From contig NC_049990.1 in the NCBI RefSeq assembly GCF_000003815.2, positions 21,045,258 to 21,109,257 of the forward strand: a stretch of DNA of 64,000 bases. The letters are read 5' to 3'. A model generated the notes under the pieces. The model did no database searches, had not been told where the DNA came from, and was given only the letters and a program-made list of their open reading frames with translations. Shown piece by piece: positions 23,180-34,299 of the stretch. The first letter of the stretch is position 1; each line of letters opens with the position of its first letter. A program made the position numbers and the translations under genes. Source of the DNA: Branchiostoma floridae. Taxonomy: Eukaryota > Chordata > Leptocardii > Amphioxiformes > Branchiostomatidae.

Positions 23180-26100
23180 ATGAACACAGAGAAGCTCACT
23201 ATCGATAGCGATGGTTATTTCAACCATCGTCGCGGACACGAACAGGGTCACGTCGCGCTGACCTCGCTGGTGCAACTTCTGACGGCCTGCATGTCTGTGA
23301 TCATCATTGCCCTTGTGATCCAAGAAGGGGCTCGCTTGAGAGAGCGGGTGGCTGTCCAGGGTCGGGAGATTGAGGAGTTTTCTAACTACCAGGAGAAGAT
23401 CTCCGGCTTGGAGAAGGAAGTGGCGGTCTTAAAAGCACAGCAAGAGGTCAACAAGGAAACGCCGGAGGCTAAGCGAGCGGGAGGCGACATTAACATGCAG
23501 GTGGAGACAAGTATTAAAATTGGGACACCGTAGAGATTGCCTGTTCAGAATGAATCTTTAGTGAACTAGATCACACATGTACGGTAATCAAATGACGATT
23601 AGTCCATTACTATGTTTTCTCTGTAGCAATGTTAAAGTTGATTTCCACAAGGACGTATGACGTAGATAAAAATATCACCGTTTCTTTTGCTTTACCATGC
23701 CAGTCGGAACCTGGCAAAACCAGCAGTGCCTCTGTTGTCGACGTCCCCTGGCAAACTGGGCCAGCACACAGCCGGGAAAAGAGAGCTGCGAACTCTGTGA
23801 CGTGGCCAGCAGGGGCAGGCGGTAAGTCCAACTTCTTTTTGAGTTGAAGTCAACTTGGCATCCAACTTGTACAGGCAAACATATGTAAAAGATCTTTTCA
23901 AAGTAAGTTGGAAAGCCAGTCAGGCTCGGTTGGGCGCTATGTTACATTGTGACAACTTTCAAATCTGACTTTACAAGTCTGTGACCAGAGGGTAACCTCT
24001 GGCGACAGACTTTTACTTTTGTCACGTTTACGCGCGTTCGCATCTGTATCTGTATGTTCCCGTTGTCTGAATCCTATGTGGTTTGGTAGGTCCTCTGTAC
24101 TGAGGTTGATGATGATGCACGTTTTTTTTGGCGGCAGGTGGTTTTATTATGGATGTTATAAAAATAACACACTTACAAAAAGTTAGTCTTCCGGTGTATT
24201 GGTCCCGGTCCGCTTTTTGGGGTCATGAAGTAATCGGATACTGTCAAGCAGATGCGTGGTTTTATCTGATCGTCAAAGTTATTCGCGTTCGCATCTGTAT
24301 CTGCATGTTCCCGTTGTCGGTACGTATGTTGTTTGGCAAGTACTTTGGTTTTATTATGGATGTATAAAAATATCACCCCTACAATTTGTTCGTCTTACGG
24401 TCTTCTGCTCCAGGTCCGCTTTGACACTTGTTCACCTTTCTCGAAATATGTCAACATCTGCGACCNNNNNNNNNNNNNNNNNNNNNNNNNNNNNNNNNNN
24501 NNNNNNNNNNNNNNNNNNNNNNNNNNNNNNNNNNNNNNNNNNNNNNNNNNNNNNNNNNNNNNNNNCTTGTCCTTCAGCCTTTACCTTTAACACCGGTGCA
24601 ATGGCCTAGTGGTTAGAGTGTTCGCCTTGCATTCGGTAGGTCGTGAGTTCGAACCCCGGCCGGGTCATACCAAAGACTTTAAAAATGGTACATGCTGCTT
24701 TCTCTGCTTAGCACTCAGCACTAAAGAAAAAGAGTATGGAAGTTAAACACACATCACTACCAGCGGACCAGCCCCCTGCTGTAGTGGCTTGCACATGTGT
24801 GGCCCAAGGGCTACTCGAAATGGAGATGGGCGCCACCCCAAAAGCATCTGCACAGATGTAAGGGTAACTTTAACTTTAACTTCAGCCTCTTGTCCGAACT
24901 CATTTACAGTGTGGATTAAGCAACTTTAAATAAAACGATATATCTAACACCATGAAAAGAATCATTATAGGATATAAGCACAACGTCACACGCCAAAGAA
25001 GACAGAACAACCAACATATACCAGACCGACGTCACAGACTATGTTACCTACGGTCACTTGTTTATCTTATGATTCAGCAAAGTTGTAAACTTCGCCAAGC
25101 AGAGCCAATCATGTTACTATTAATCAAGAGGAATATGTTAGGACGTCTCCGCCTCTCAATCATTTCAAATTACATCACATATGGCAATCATAATTCGTTC
25201 TGGTTCGTCTCCAGCCTGCTTGCAGGGTCCGCCAGGGAGAGACGGGATGCCAGGCCGTGACGGGATGCCAGGACGGGACTGTCCCTGTGGAGCAAAAGGT
25301 ACGGAGATATAGAATACGTTTAATTATTCTATGTTCCGATGGCTGGTTGGCAAGTTGATTGAATGGATGATATGGTTAGGTTGGTTGGTAGATATGGGTA
25401 TATGGTTATTCATTTGTTGTTTAGTTTGACAACTCAAAGAAGCTTTAAATGATTCTAATGTTTGTAGTATATTGGTTTATTGGTATATAAGCCTAAGCCT
25501 TAGCCTAGATTCGGATGGTTTGTCAAGTTTGGTGGAGGCTGAAAAGGTTTGAGAAAGTTTGTTGGTGATGCTGGATTCAGACTTGACTGTGAACAAGGCT
25601 GTCTGGCGGAACCATTTAAGTTATCTCTCGAGTGCCTTACGCGAATTTATAGCTAAAGGTGCTATTGCTTACATTCAATTCTCTATGTTTCTGGTTGGTA
25701 CGTTTATTGATTGAATGATATGGTTAGGTTGGTTGGTAGATATATGGTTGGTAGGTTGGGTATATGGTTATTCTTGTGTTGTTTAGTTTGACAATTCAAA
25801 GAAACTATAAATGAGGATTGTAGTATATTGGTTCATTGGTATATAAGCCTTAGCCTTAACGATTTATTTTTTTCTGACAGACCTAGATTCGGATGGTTTG
25901 CCAAGTTTGGTGGAGGCTGAAAAGGTTTGAGAAAGTATGTTGGTGATGCTGACTGGAAATCCGGCACCTAGCCAGTCTGCCCATATGTGTAACCTATATA
26001 CCCAATACAGGAAAAATCGCATCTAAATTGATGAATTGTCAGTGCTTCTATGGTTATAACGAGCATGACTGTATGCAAATATGTGGTGAGTATTCCCGGA

Positions 26101-27147
26101 ATGCTTCTTCTAATTTAATAAGTACTCCTGTGTTTCCTCATGATCAATAGATGCAGAGATAAATGAACTGCAGAACAAGTGTCTCGTTCTTGAGCAGAGG
26201 CTGTCAGCTCTGGAGAATAACACCGAGATCGAGACCACACCAATACCTTGCTCAGGAGGTAGGACATGTGATTGGTATTATATTTATTACTTATTTAAGA
26301 CTAACGAAGACCTCAGAGCTTTGGAGATCACGTTTCATGATATGACTTTGCAAAAGGTAAATCTAGATAGTTACTCGAATTGCAATAAAACACATGTTTT
26401 GCGATCATGCAGGAATTTTGAATACCTGCCCCGAGTGAGGGAAAGCTGATAGCAAGTAGTACAACATCCTAACGTTTTGCTATGTTACTTTTACTTACAG
26501 ATTCTTGTAATCCACCGTCCAGCTGCACTGAAGTAGTAGAGAGAAGTGGATTCATAATCAGGCATTCTACGTCATCGACCCTGATGGACCAGAACGGGGA
26601 GTCCTGCCGATGGTTGCTCAGTGTGATGTTCAGGGAGGAACAGGTTAGGGAAAGCCAAAGAGTTTTATACGATTTAGCAGGTAATGTCAGCAATAAGGCC
26701 AAGTGAGCAAATTTCTGCCAAATATTGACAAACAAAAATGCATTCAATCAGGCTTGAACGTTTTGATGATAGGTTTAACAGTTAAGTTTTCAGAGTCGCA
26801 AAATGGCAGGACAAACAGATAACGAGCATTTTATGAAAATGTGGAGATATTGTTTTTTACGTATGTCTATGTCCTTATCTTTAAAGTGAGCAATGCAATA
26901 TCTATGAGCCGAAACAAAATCGATTTGTTAACCGATTGGCAAATGAATACTGTGTCGGCCCATGGATAATGTCTTGCCAACTGTAATATCTGTTTGTATA
27001 TCAGTATGTCCTAGAATCTTTCAAGGCACTTAGCTGAAATACAGACTTGTGATCCTGATTAGTCTTTACTGGCAATTTCGGGCAAAGCAAATGACTTTTC
27101 GAGCTCTGTTTTATTGTTTTGTAGTGACCCATGAGTTCTAAACACAA

Positions 27148-27205
<58 letters not shown>

Positions 27206-28968
27206 AAACGCTTAGTTATAATTTCAGCAATTACCCTGATCGGCCACAACAGTGAGGCACGGACACATGTGAGAGTACGAGGGCCCACGGAGGTAGGTAG
27301 CTACTCCAAGGATGTGACATACTGGAATAGCATGGAACAAGTGAGAGCTGTGGTGGACAAGTCCACTCTGTGCAAACAGCACATCAAGGTATGTCTTTTT
27401 CAGTCCACACCAGAAGTTAGCCATAGATCTTATTCTGTTTCCAACCGTTCATGTGGAGGTAACTAAGCGGAGTATGTACATTTCAGCTTGCAAATTTCAT
27501 GCATAACAATGATAAAAGATTCTTTTGGCAGTTTATGTCCATGATGATATCTAGCTACAACAAGAGTTCGGAGACCTTATATCTCCATGAAATAGTCTGA
27601 TTATGCGAAAATGACTGCCACATTAATATTAACACAAAATATCTCGGTTGTGGGCATGCAACTTTATTATTGACAGACAGACACACAGACACAACCAAAA
27701 CTATATCAGTTTTCATGGTGATAAATATATACTTCCAGTACGAATGCCATGCTTCCGTGATGCTGCTTAGAAGTAGCACACCCTACGCCTGGTGGGTGAC
27801 TTGGGATGGTCGCCAGGCTGACTGCTGGGGAGGTGCCAGTCCTGGGAGTGGGGGATGTGCCTGTGGACAATCAGGTAATTTGAAAAGATCAGCCTGCAAC
27901 ATGCAAGCTTATTCCAATGAAGCCAGAACAGCACAATGGAACTATTTTCACCTACATGATGGTCGGGAATCATACATGTACTTCCTTTAGACAGAAATGC
28001 CATTCTCCTCAGTATTATTTAACCCAATTCAGACGGGGGTGGCTTTTGAGGCCTGCACCAAATTTTGACAAAGTTTTTTTTTACAAAAATCGCGAATTTC
28101 GGGTTTAACGATGTATTCTTCAGTTTTTTTGCTACATTACTGCTATTTTCCTTACATAAATAAAATCTTATGTAATTTAGTGGATCTTTTATAATTAGAT
28201 AGGCATAAATTATGCTATTTTTTTTACGTTATAGGTCGAAAATATAACAAGCTTATCATCCCCTAAAATTCGTTACTACCAGGTATTTTTTCAACAAACA
28301 TTCGACTCGACATTTTTGACTATTTTTGTTGTTTTTGATTCTTTTGTTGCATACCTTGAAGTTTTCTAAGAATATTCTTTTCCATGGTTCCAGGCAACAT
28401 CATTTAAATGACGTCATAATGACGTTATGATTCTTCGATTTTACGTCTAAACCATTCTATGAAAGTTTGGTGGTCATACGAAAAGTCGTTCAGAAGTTAC
28501 AAACACGGGCCTCAAAAGACATCCCTTGTCTCAGATTGACAAAAAAAGCTGTCTGATCTGCTGAACAGGGTTAATAGTTTTGTGATTATTGATGATAAAG
28601 TTTAATGATGGATCAATTGTTTTTGCATAATTTATTGACAAGTCGCAAAATGTATCATTTTGAATGACAATCATCACAAAAATAATAAATTTGTAGGACA
28701 ATACAGTGTCGCTTTTCTGTTGATTTTACCTGAGTTGACATTTTGTAAACCCTTGCCTATTGCAACCCTATTTCATTGTCCAACAGGCTCTTGCGCTAGA
28801 TCCGCAGGTACATGCAACTGTGATGTCAATGATTTAACATGGCGTGAGGATTCTGGGTTCCTGTCCCACAAGGATGACCTGCCAGTCACCCAGCTCAGAT
28901 TTGGGGATACTAATGAGGGTAGTGAACAAGATTATTACACCCTGGGGAAACTCATCTGCTACCCCTGA
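23180..28968 (+). CDS. G3: type II membrane collagen/coiled-coil protein with CNTNAP-type fibrinogen-like domain; 1-nt frameshift
   Basis: Exons: 23180 to 23500 or 23510, 23627 (or 23638)-23821, 25215-25298, 26151-26258, 26501-26643, 27228-27388, 27739-27874 and 28787-28968 (stop TGA). The junction of exons 1 and 2 is uncertain because two phase-consistent solutions exist. The N terminus has no signal peptide: a cytoplasmic stretch (MNTEKLTIDSDGYF) leads to a hydrophobic span at about residues 25-47 (LLTACMSVIIIALV), then a coiled coil (about 50-90). Exon 2 ends near SREKR-AAN, a furin-type basic site. Exon 3 is collagen-like (GPPGRDGMPGRDGMPGRD, then CPCG), and exon 4 is a coiled coil. Exon 5 is 143 nt instead of 144: one base is missing in GGATTCATAATCAGG near 26554, which shifts the frame. 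Either this copy is broken or the base is an error. Tyr is replaced by Cys in the DYWGGAS motif. AATAAA lies at 29019-29024. Confidence 0.7.
23966..24465. repeat. ~0.26-kb repeat family R2, copies before the gap
   Basis: Two partial units carry GCGTTCGCATCTGTATCTG, CATGTTCCCGTTGTC and GGTTTTATTATGGATGT. They are the reverse complement of the array at 34300-35105. The outer end forms an AGTCTGTGACCAGAGG / CCTCTGGCGACAGACT hairpin. The array is cut by the N gap. Confidence 0.75.
24466..24565. other. Assembly gap (N, 100 bases)
   Basis: Exactly 100 undetermined bases, the conventional size for a gap of unknown length, at the edge of repeat family R2. Confidence 0.99.
24581..24879 (+). mobile_element. 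tRNA-derived SINE
   Basis: The head (about 24592-24672) contains an A box TGGCCTAGTGGTTAGAG and a B box GAGTTCGAACCCCGG, as in a tRNA gene with pol III internal promoters. A body of about 200 bp follows, ending in TAACTTTAACTTTAAC repeats. CTTCAGCCT flanks both sides (24572-24580 and 24880-24888), a likely 9-bp target-site duplication. It lies in a G3 intron. Confidence 0.85.
27150..27203. repeat. (CA)n microsatellite
   Basis: About 27 CA units, ending about 25 bases before the acceptor of G3 exon 6. Confidence 0.97.
27556..27735 (-). mobile_element. Dispersed repeat family R1, internally deleted copy
   Basis: CAAGAGTTCGGAGACCT...CTCCATGAAATAGTCTGATTA at one end and ACACAACCAAAACTATATCA at the other match the long copy at 44238-45315, which occupies the same intron of G6. 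The insertion was therefore present in the common ancestor of these two gene halves. Confidence 0.6.
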
Positions 28969-29831
28969 GTCTAGCTGTCAATACAGCAGTGTTCTTAGCA
29001 TGTGCAGTGCAGACGTTGAATAAATCAATTCATTTCTTTCTATATTTTACTAACATAGTATACTTTACAAATCTAAGTCATCAGGGCAGGTATCATTTAA
29101 TCAGTATGTGATGTTAGGCTTGAGGTGTCAATTGTTTTTTGTAAGGTATGCCGCAGTAGATGTAGTATATTCTATAGTTCTTAAGATTTGACTATAATTA
29201 TTGTACTGTTTAAGTAATTTTGATAAAATGCTTGCCTAGAACCTAGTTTATTAGGCAACAATATACCAGGATGAATATTGACTACAGTAGAACATATTTT
29301 AATGCATTCAGTTTGGTGTACCTTAACATTGTGTAACTTAATCTGAAACTTTTAATCGCCATGTATTCATCTGTACTATGAGTACAACCAAACCATAAGA
29401 TAGCAGAAATACTTGTGATATGTACAATCAAATGTCTAAATAGGACCCATGCTTAATACCGAAGATGTGCTGTAAGATAAGTTTCTCTTGGTGATGTAGG
29501 ATGTTCATTCTTCAAATTCAATATGAATGACAAGCTGGTAGTAAAGAATGCAGTTTGAACTGCTTTGGTGAATAAAATTTGATAATGTCTGTAACATTTG
29601 TCTGTTTGAACAAGACTAGGTGTACTTAGTCCTTCAGTAGAGTGAAATGGTTTGAACCATAGAGCTATAATTCTGGTTTAATACTGAGGAATTTGAATAC
29701 TTAGGCATCAGGAGCGGTCGGTCCTACTCTGCTTCTCTTTCTTCAATCTACAAAACCTCTTAAGGCTAAAGTAACGGACGTCCTCCTCAAACTCAAACTC
29801 CCAAGTCTTTAAGACATCAACCTTTGTCTCA
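28969..29831. other. G3 3' flank, shared with G6 3' flank
   Basis: No gene. Sequence from the G3 stop onward matches 46624-47494. The offset becomes constant at 17,663 bp by about 29,570. Diverged copies of the same flank follow G4 (from about 32755) and G5 (39027 onward). Confidence 0.7.
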
Positions 29832-30277
29832 TATCCGAATGAAAGCTCATCTGTGTTGGTAAATTCCATAGTGAAAAGTTTAAACTTTGTTCCAACACAA
29901 AGGAAGAAACTCACCATAAATTTTCGGCCGAATACTCCGACCTTCATCAGATGAATGATTCGCTGCACTAATCCGGAAGTCGTCGGATGACGTCAGGTAG
30001 CAGCGAATCATAAATGGCGGGAAGGCGAAACCTGCCACCGTCACGGTTCAATGAGGGTTGATGTGCCCTAATGTAGATAGCCTCCTTGACGCCCCTCACA
30101 AACCAGTCCTGTTCAGAGTCCAAGATACGAACTTGGTCCAAAGACACGGAGTGGCCCGGAGATTCGCCGTGTATATGCTGAGACACTTCTGAAGATGTTG
30201 AACTGCGACGTTTATGTTCCAAGAATCGGGTTCTTAATGATCGTGCCGATGTACGACTCAGTACACGGACCTCTGAG
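29832..30277 (-). mobile_element. Penelope-like element, 5'-truncated, copy A (GIY-YIG-type C terminus)
   Basis: The minus-strand frame includes SLRTRFLEHKR, HIHGESPGHSVSLDQVRILD, VKEAIYIRAHQPSLNRDGG and LPAIYDSLL, the signature of the C-terminal GIY-YIG endonuclease region of Penelope-like retroelements. It is flanked by the 15-bp direct repeat TCAACCTTTGTCTCA (29817-29831 and 30278-30292). The related flank before G6 has the empty site (39969-39983). The apparent N terminus MELETKVD of the reading frame is flank sequence, not element. The 3' region contains a CTGATGA...GAAA motif. Confidence 0.8.
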
Positions 30278-30472
30278 TCAACCTTTGTCTCAAGTTCCAA
30301 CGCATTGTACCAGTTGTATCGACAATTGTATTTCTAAAGCATACATGTAATTCACCTTGCATAATCAACACGACAGATACTTGTACACGTATTAGTTTGG
30401 TAATGGTCATAAGTGTTCGGTAACCCCGACACTGACCTCATAAGATATTGTATCCGATCCACAACAATGGCA

Positions 30473-30552
30473 TCACATGATCACACATTTAAGACCGCAT
30501 TGGCTTTCACTCCGACATGTACGCAAGAGGAAGTGTTACGAGGAAGTAACGT
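30473..30552 (+). promoter_or_regulatory. Conserved type A promoter, G4 copy
   Basis: ATCACATGAT at 30473-30482, AGAGGAAGTG near 30527 and GAGGAAGTAAC at 30541. Same order and spacing as upstream of G1. Confidence 0.45.
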
Positions 30553-30612
30553 TAAAATCTATTCAAGGTACAAGACAAAGTTTCCCTGAGTTACCAGATG
30601 TCCTCCACGAAC

Positions 30613-32575
30613 ATGAAGTTTATTGTCTGTCTGATGTTCCTTACTGCGGGCTTCACTTCATGCCAGTACGTTCAGGGGGTACGTACTTTACAATCTAAAG
30701 CGCAGACTGAAGTAGAGATCTAGAGCGACGTTTGGACTTAGCTTCTACAGCGGCACAGTGCTCCACGACCAATGTGTTAAACGGATGCCGCCGCTGGCAA
30801 TAGAAAAACTATTCGACAATAGAGGTTTAATGTGTAAAGGAACTGTCGAGGTACCTTGTTTATGTTTATTATGCATGTAAGCTTGTTTTTCAAACGGGTT
30901 AAGCCAATTACTGACCTAGCTAAGTTCAGTACCGAAATGGATTGGACAATTTAAACTTTCTACAAAGATAACTAAAGGTACCCTTTACCAAGAGAAATAT
31001 GCATTTGTAATACTGTCAAGTCATGAAGTAGTGTTTCCTATACGAAAGTGTACGGATACTTTTTGCGACTCCTGTGGCGGGCCGCCTGCCGTGAAAGGTA
31101 TCCTTTCTTGGCTGTTTATTTTGCGGTTAAGTTACATCTCGGCTTGAACACCTGATACGAACTTGCCCCATTCACTTTTCTTAGTCAGTACAATACAACT
31201 AAGCTCGAGCAATGACGGCAACTTTCAAACTTTAGACAACGAAATTTGGATCAACTTTGACGGGAAGCAAGGATATCATGTTACCTTTGCAAAAGAGTTA
31301 TCTGTGTGCAATACTTTGTCCATAGTATTAGGAAAAGGTATCAAATTCGACATCGTTTGTTTACATATTAGGTCCCTGCACACAGTTGCTCGTTACAGGG
31401 CCCACCCGGTATCCCCGGGAGAGACGGCAGAGACTGTCCGTGTGGAACAAAGGGTAAGGAGAATATAGATATGCCATATAACCAGTGAATTTTGAAAATG
31501 AACGTGATTCAGAAATAGATTTGTACAGGGATGTCTGGTAGCACATTTGAAATTATCTCGTCCTAAATTATAGTAAATAACCCTTAGTAAACTATGATGT
31601 GATTGGATAGTAAATTGCGGTACCTTGACAACGCAATCTCGATGGCTGTTATAACTATACGCTAAGATGTACACACCTTTCCTCACATTTAATTGAGTAT
31701 TAAGTAATTAAGTACTAACCAATAATTACTATAAATGTTGCATCTTAACAGACACACAGATAAGTGACTTGCAAAACAAACATCAGGAGCTGATGCAGCA
31801 GAATGATATTCTTGAGCAGAGGCTGTCAGCCATTGAGGGCCGCATCAGGAACACAACTGAGTCTGACTCAGGAGGTAAGTTCTACAGGATTTGACTGGAA
31901 ACATATTTTTACACATACACCACAAAGTAATTGCACATGCACATTTGACAAAAGGTATAAAAACTAAGACAGCTTTTAGACCACGTTACTCCGTTTTTAG
32001 CACATTATCTTAGAAGAATAAGTGTTATAGAATAAACCCAATTTAAGTCGATGACTTGTGAGAGCTTTGGGTCGCTATGATTATATTTGACAGGTTTCCA
32101 TGGCTGATGTACTTATATGCAAAGATTCCTACAGTTGTTTGGACGCTTAGACTCCGATATAATTATCATCGGAAAGTTGACATGCTTCTTCTAATCAAAA
32201 AGATACTCTTGCATTTCCCCAATAGATGAAGAGATAAGAGAACTGCAAAGCAAGTATCTCGTTGTCGAGCAGAGGTTGTCAGCCCTGGAGAATAACACCG
32301 AGACCACACCAGTGCCTTGCTCAGGAGGTAAACATGTGATTTGTTTAAATGCTAAGCACTGATGACTTTAACACTAATTGCATTTGGGATTTTGAAATTA
32401 CGCTTGACGTGGCTAATTTGCAAGATGTAAATCTGGATTCTCTTGCTACAAGTAAAAAAAAACATTTTATTACACTCAGGAATTTGAAATAACATCCCCT
32501 AAGTAAGGTTTGGCTGATGTTGCGAGTAGTACAATATAGCCTAAAGTTTGCTACGTTACTCCTACAGATACATGC
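30613..32575 (+). pseudogene. G4: truncated type A gene lacking its fibrinogen-like domain
   Basis: Exons in phase: 30613-30678 (signal peptide MKFIVCLMFLTAGFTSC), 31372-31453 (VPAHSCSLQGPPGIPGRDGR, then CPCGTK), 31752-31874 (coiled coil with LMQQNDILEQRLSAIE) and 32226-32327 (second coiled coil). The next exon begins normally after CCTACAG at 32568 with ATACATGC, then breaks into T-rich sequence. Beyond about 32755 the sequence matches the downstream flank of the other genes. A deletion or rearrangement has removed everything from the fibrinogen-like domain to the stop codon. If transcribed it could give only a stalk protein. Two coiled-coil exons, as in G6, show that G4 belongs to the G6 subgroup. 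Confidence 0.82.
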
Positions 32576-33274
32576 ATTTTTTTTATTTATTTATTTCTTC
32601 CTCAAACGTACATAGGCAGGGAAATACACATATGATATACCCTTAATTGCGTAGGTTTGTTACAAAGAAACTTATACGTGCAAAATATCAACATACAAAG
32701 ATACATAATATATTAACAAACACTAAGCATAGACATAGATGATTATACTTTAACAGTCAGTCTGCTGTACCTTAACATTGTGAAACTTAATCTGTACATT
32801 TTACATATGGCATCCGTTTAGAATCTAAATACTGTAACCTAACCAGAAGGTGTCATAAATTCTTGTGACATGTACAATCAAACATTTGGACAGGATCCAT
32901 GCTTAACACCAAGTCATAACAGAAGATGTACTTGTAACAAAGGTTTCTTTTGGTGATGTAGGATATTTTTTCTTCAGCTCTTCTTCAAATTCAATGTGAT
33001 GTACCAGCTGGTAGTTCGGACTGCTTTGATGAATAAAATTTCATGGTGTTTATAACATTTGTCTGACTTATTCAACAAGACTAAGTGTCCTTAGGTTTTT
33101 AGCACAGTGAAAATCGTTTTAGTCATGTAATGTTAGCTATAGTCTGTTGAGATGTCTGAATCCTCGAGCATCAATAGCGACTGTCCCGTTCCTGCTTCTC
33201 TTTCTTCTCCCTCCAAACCTCGTCCAGGTAAGGCTGCAGGTATCGGACGCCCTCCCCAAACTTTGTCCCCTGTT
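32576..33274. other. Junction and downstream flank after truncated G4
   Basis: 32576-32755 starts with a T-rich run (TTTATTTATTTATTT) and has no recognised identity. 32755-33270 is a diverged copy of the 3' flank of G3, G5 and G6. Confidence 0.55.
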
Positions 33275-33905
33275 TTATTTTTTTATGAATGGTTTATTTC
33301 GCGTTGTGCGACATACAATAACATACAATGGCAGCATTTATATCTTTCGGCTGCATTGCAGTATGTTTTACACATGCTACAATTAAAATAAAAAGCAATA
33401 GAAGGGCATAATTCAACACATTTTAAAAATAACAATAATTACTTTTAAAATGAATTTGTATACATTCAAGACTTATTCATACCTAGCACTTTGAACTGTT
33501 AAGCAAGTCGACAAGGTATGGTAGTGTAGTCTTCCTATACCTAGAGGTTCTACAGTGGAATTGTGTTATCTGGTGTTTGGACCTGAGGTTTCTGCCATGT
33601 AGGCTCACATGGTTTGGCGGTAGCCATTTGGAGAAAGACGAAGAGCTCAGCAAAGAGGTACCAAACTTTGTACAGAGTTCGTGTCGTCTGTTGCACAGAG
33701 ACGGAAGAGACAATTGGACTAGAGCCATGTCGTAACTAGCAAAGGTAGAACCAAGAATTATGCGGCAAGCTTTTTTTTTTGCACGTTCTCTATGGTCCTA
33801 GACTGGGCACAAGTGATTCCTGGGTGCCATACCGGACATGCGTATTCTAAGATTGGACGTATAAATCCACAGGAGACATGTTTCTTTGAAAGGATCAAAA
33901 TCGCC
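33275..33905 (-). mobile_element. LINE fragment, reverse-transcriptase C terminus
   Basis: The minus strand reads FIRPILEYACPVWHPGITC, then RTIENVQ and KKACRIILGS, then (after a likely indel in an A-run) LSLPSLCNRRHELCTKF, GRNLRSK and CRTSRYRKTTLPYLVDLLN-stop. These are the usual landmarks of the end of CR1/L2/Jockey-type polymerases. It is 5'-truncated and was inserted in the flank between G4 and G5. Confidence 0.8.
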
Positions 33906-34106
33906 AAAGCTAATTGCATCCACCAGATGTCTCGACGACTATAGCTAAGGAAGCCGGGCTGAACTTTTTCGTCACTGATACTGAAATACTAAAACTATGG
34001 CTTGCTACTACTGTAGTGATGACAAATGCATCACTACAGAAATCTTATCTACAGTCCCTTGGCCGCACCCTGGACAATTACTGTCGTATTGAGGTCACCT
34101 GAGTGG

Positions 34107-34265
34107 CGCCGAATGGCAGCTCGCTCCAGACACTTGCGATTTAGCCCCGCCTATTGTGAGCTCCTCGCAATTCAGCGCCTGGCTGCCAAGCTTTAAGAGA
34201 GAGAAGTCGGCCCACACACTAACAATAAGAATAAGAATAACATTAAGAATGAGAATATCAATAAC
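34107..34265 (+). mobile_element. LINE 3'-end relic with AATAAG-type tail
   Basis: GCGCCGAATGGCAGCTCGCT, then CTCCTCGCAATTCAGCGCC, and a tail of AATAAG-like repeats. Same family as 910-1095 on the other strand. The preceding segment (33906-34106) may belong to the same element but has no recognised domain. Confidence 0.4.
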
Positions 34266-34299
34266 AACAAGAAAACATTACGCATCTGCTTGCAATATT

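Noticed and set aside
24592-24672. Functional tRNA gene
   Set aside because: A and B boxes are present, but the acceptor stem does not close convincingly and a SINE body, tail and target-site duplication follow. It is a SINE head.
29968-30300. A complete 110-codon minus-strand gene duplicated at 47631
   Set aside because: Its first codons are target-site flank and the rest is the C-terminal part of a Penelope-like element. It is not a host gene.
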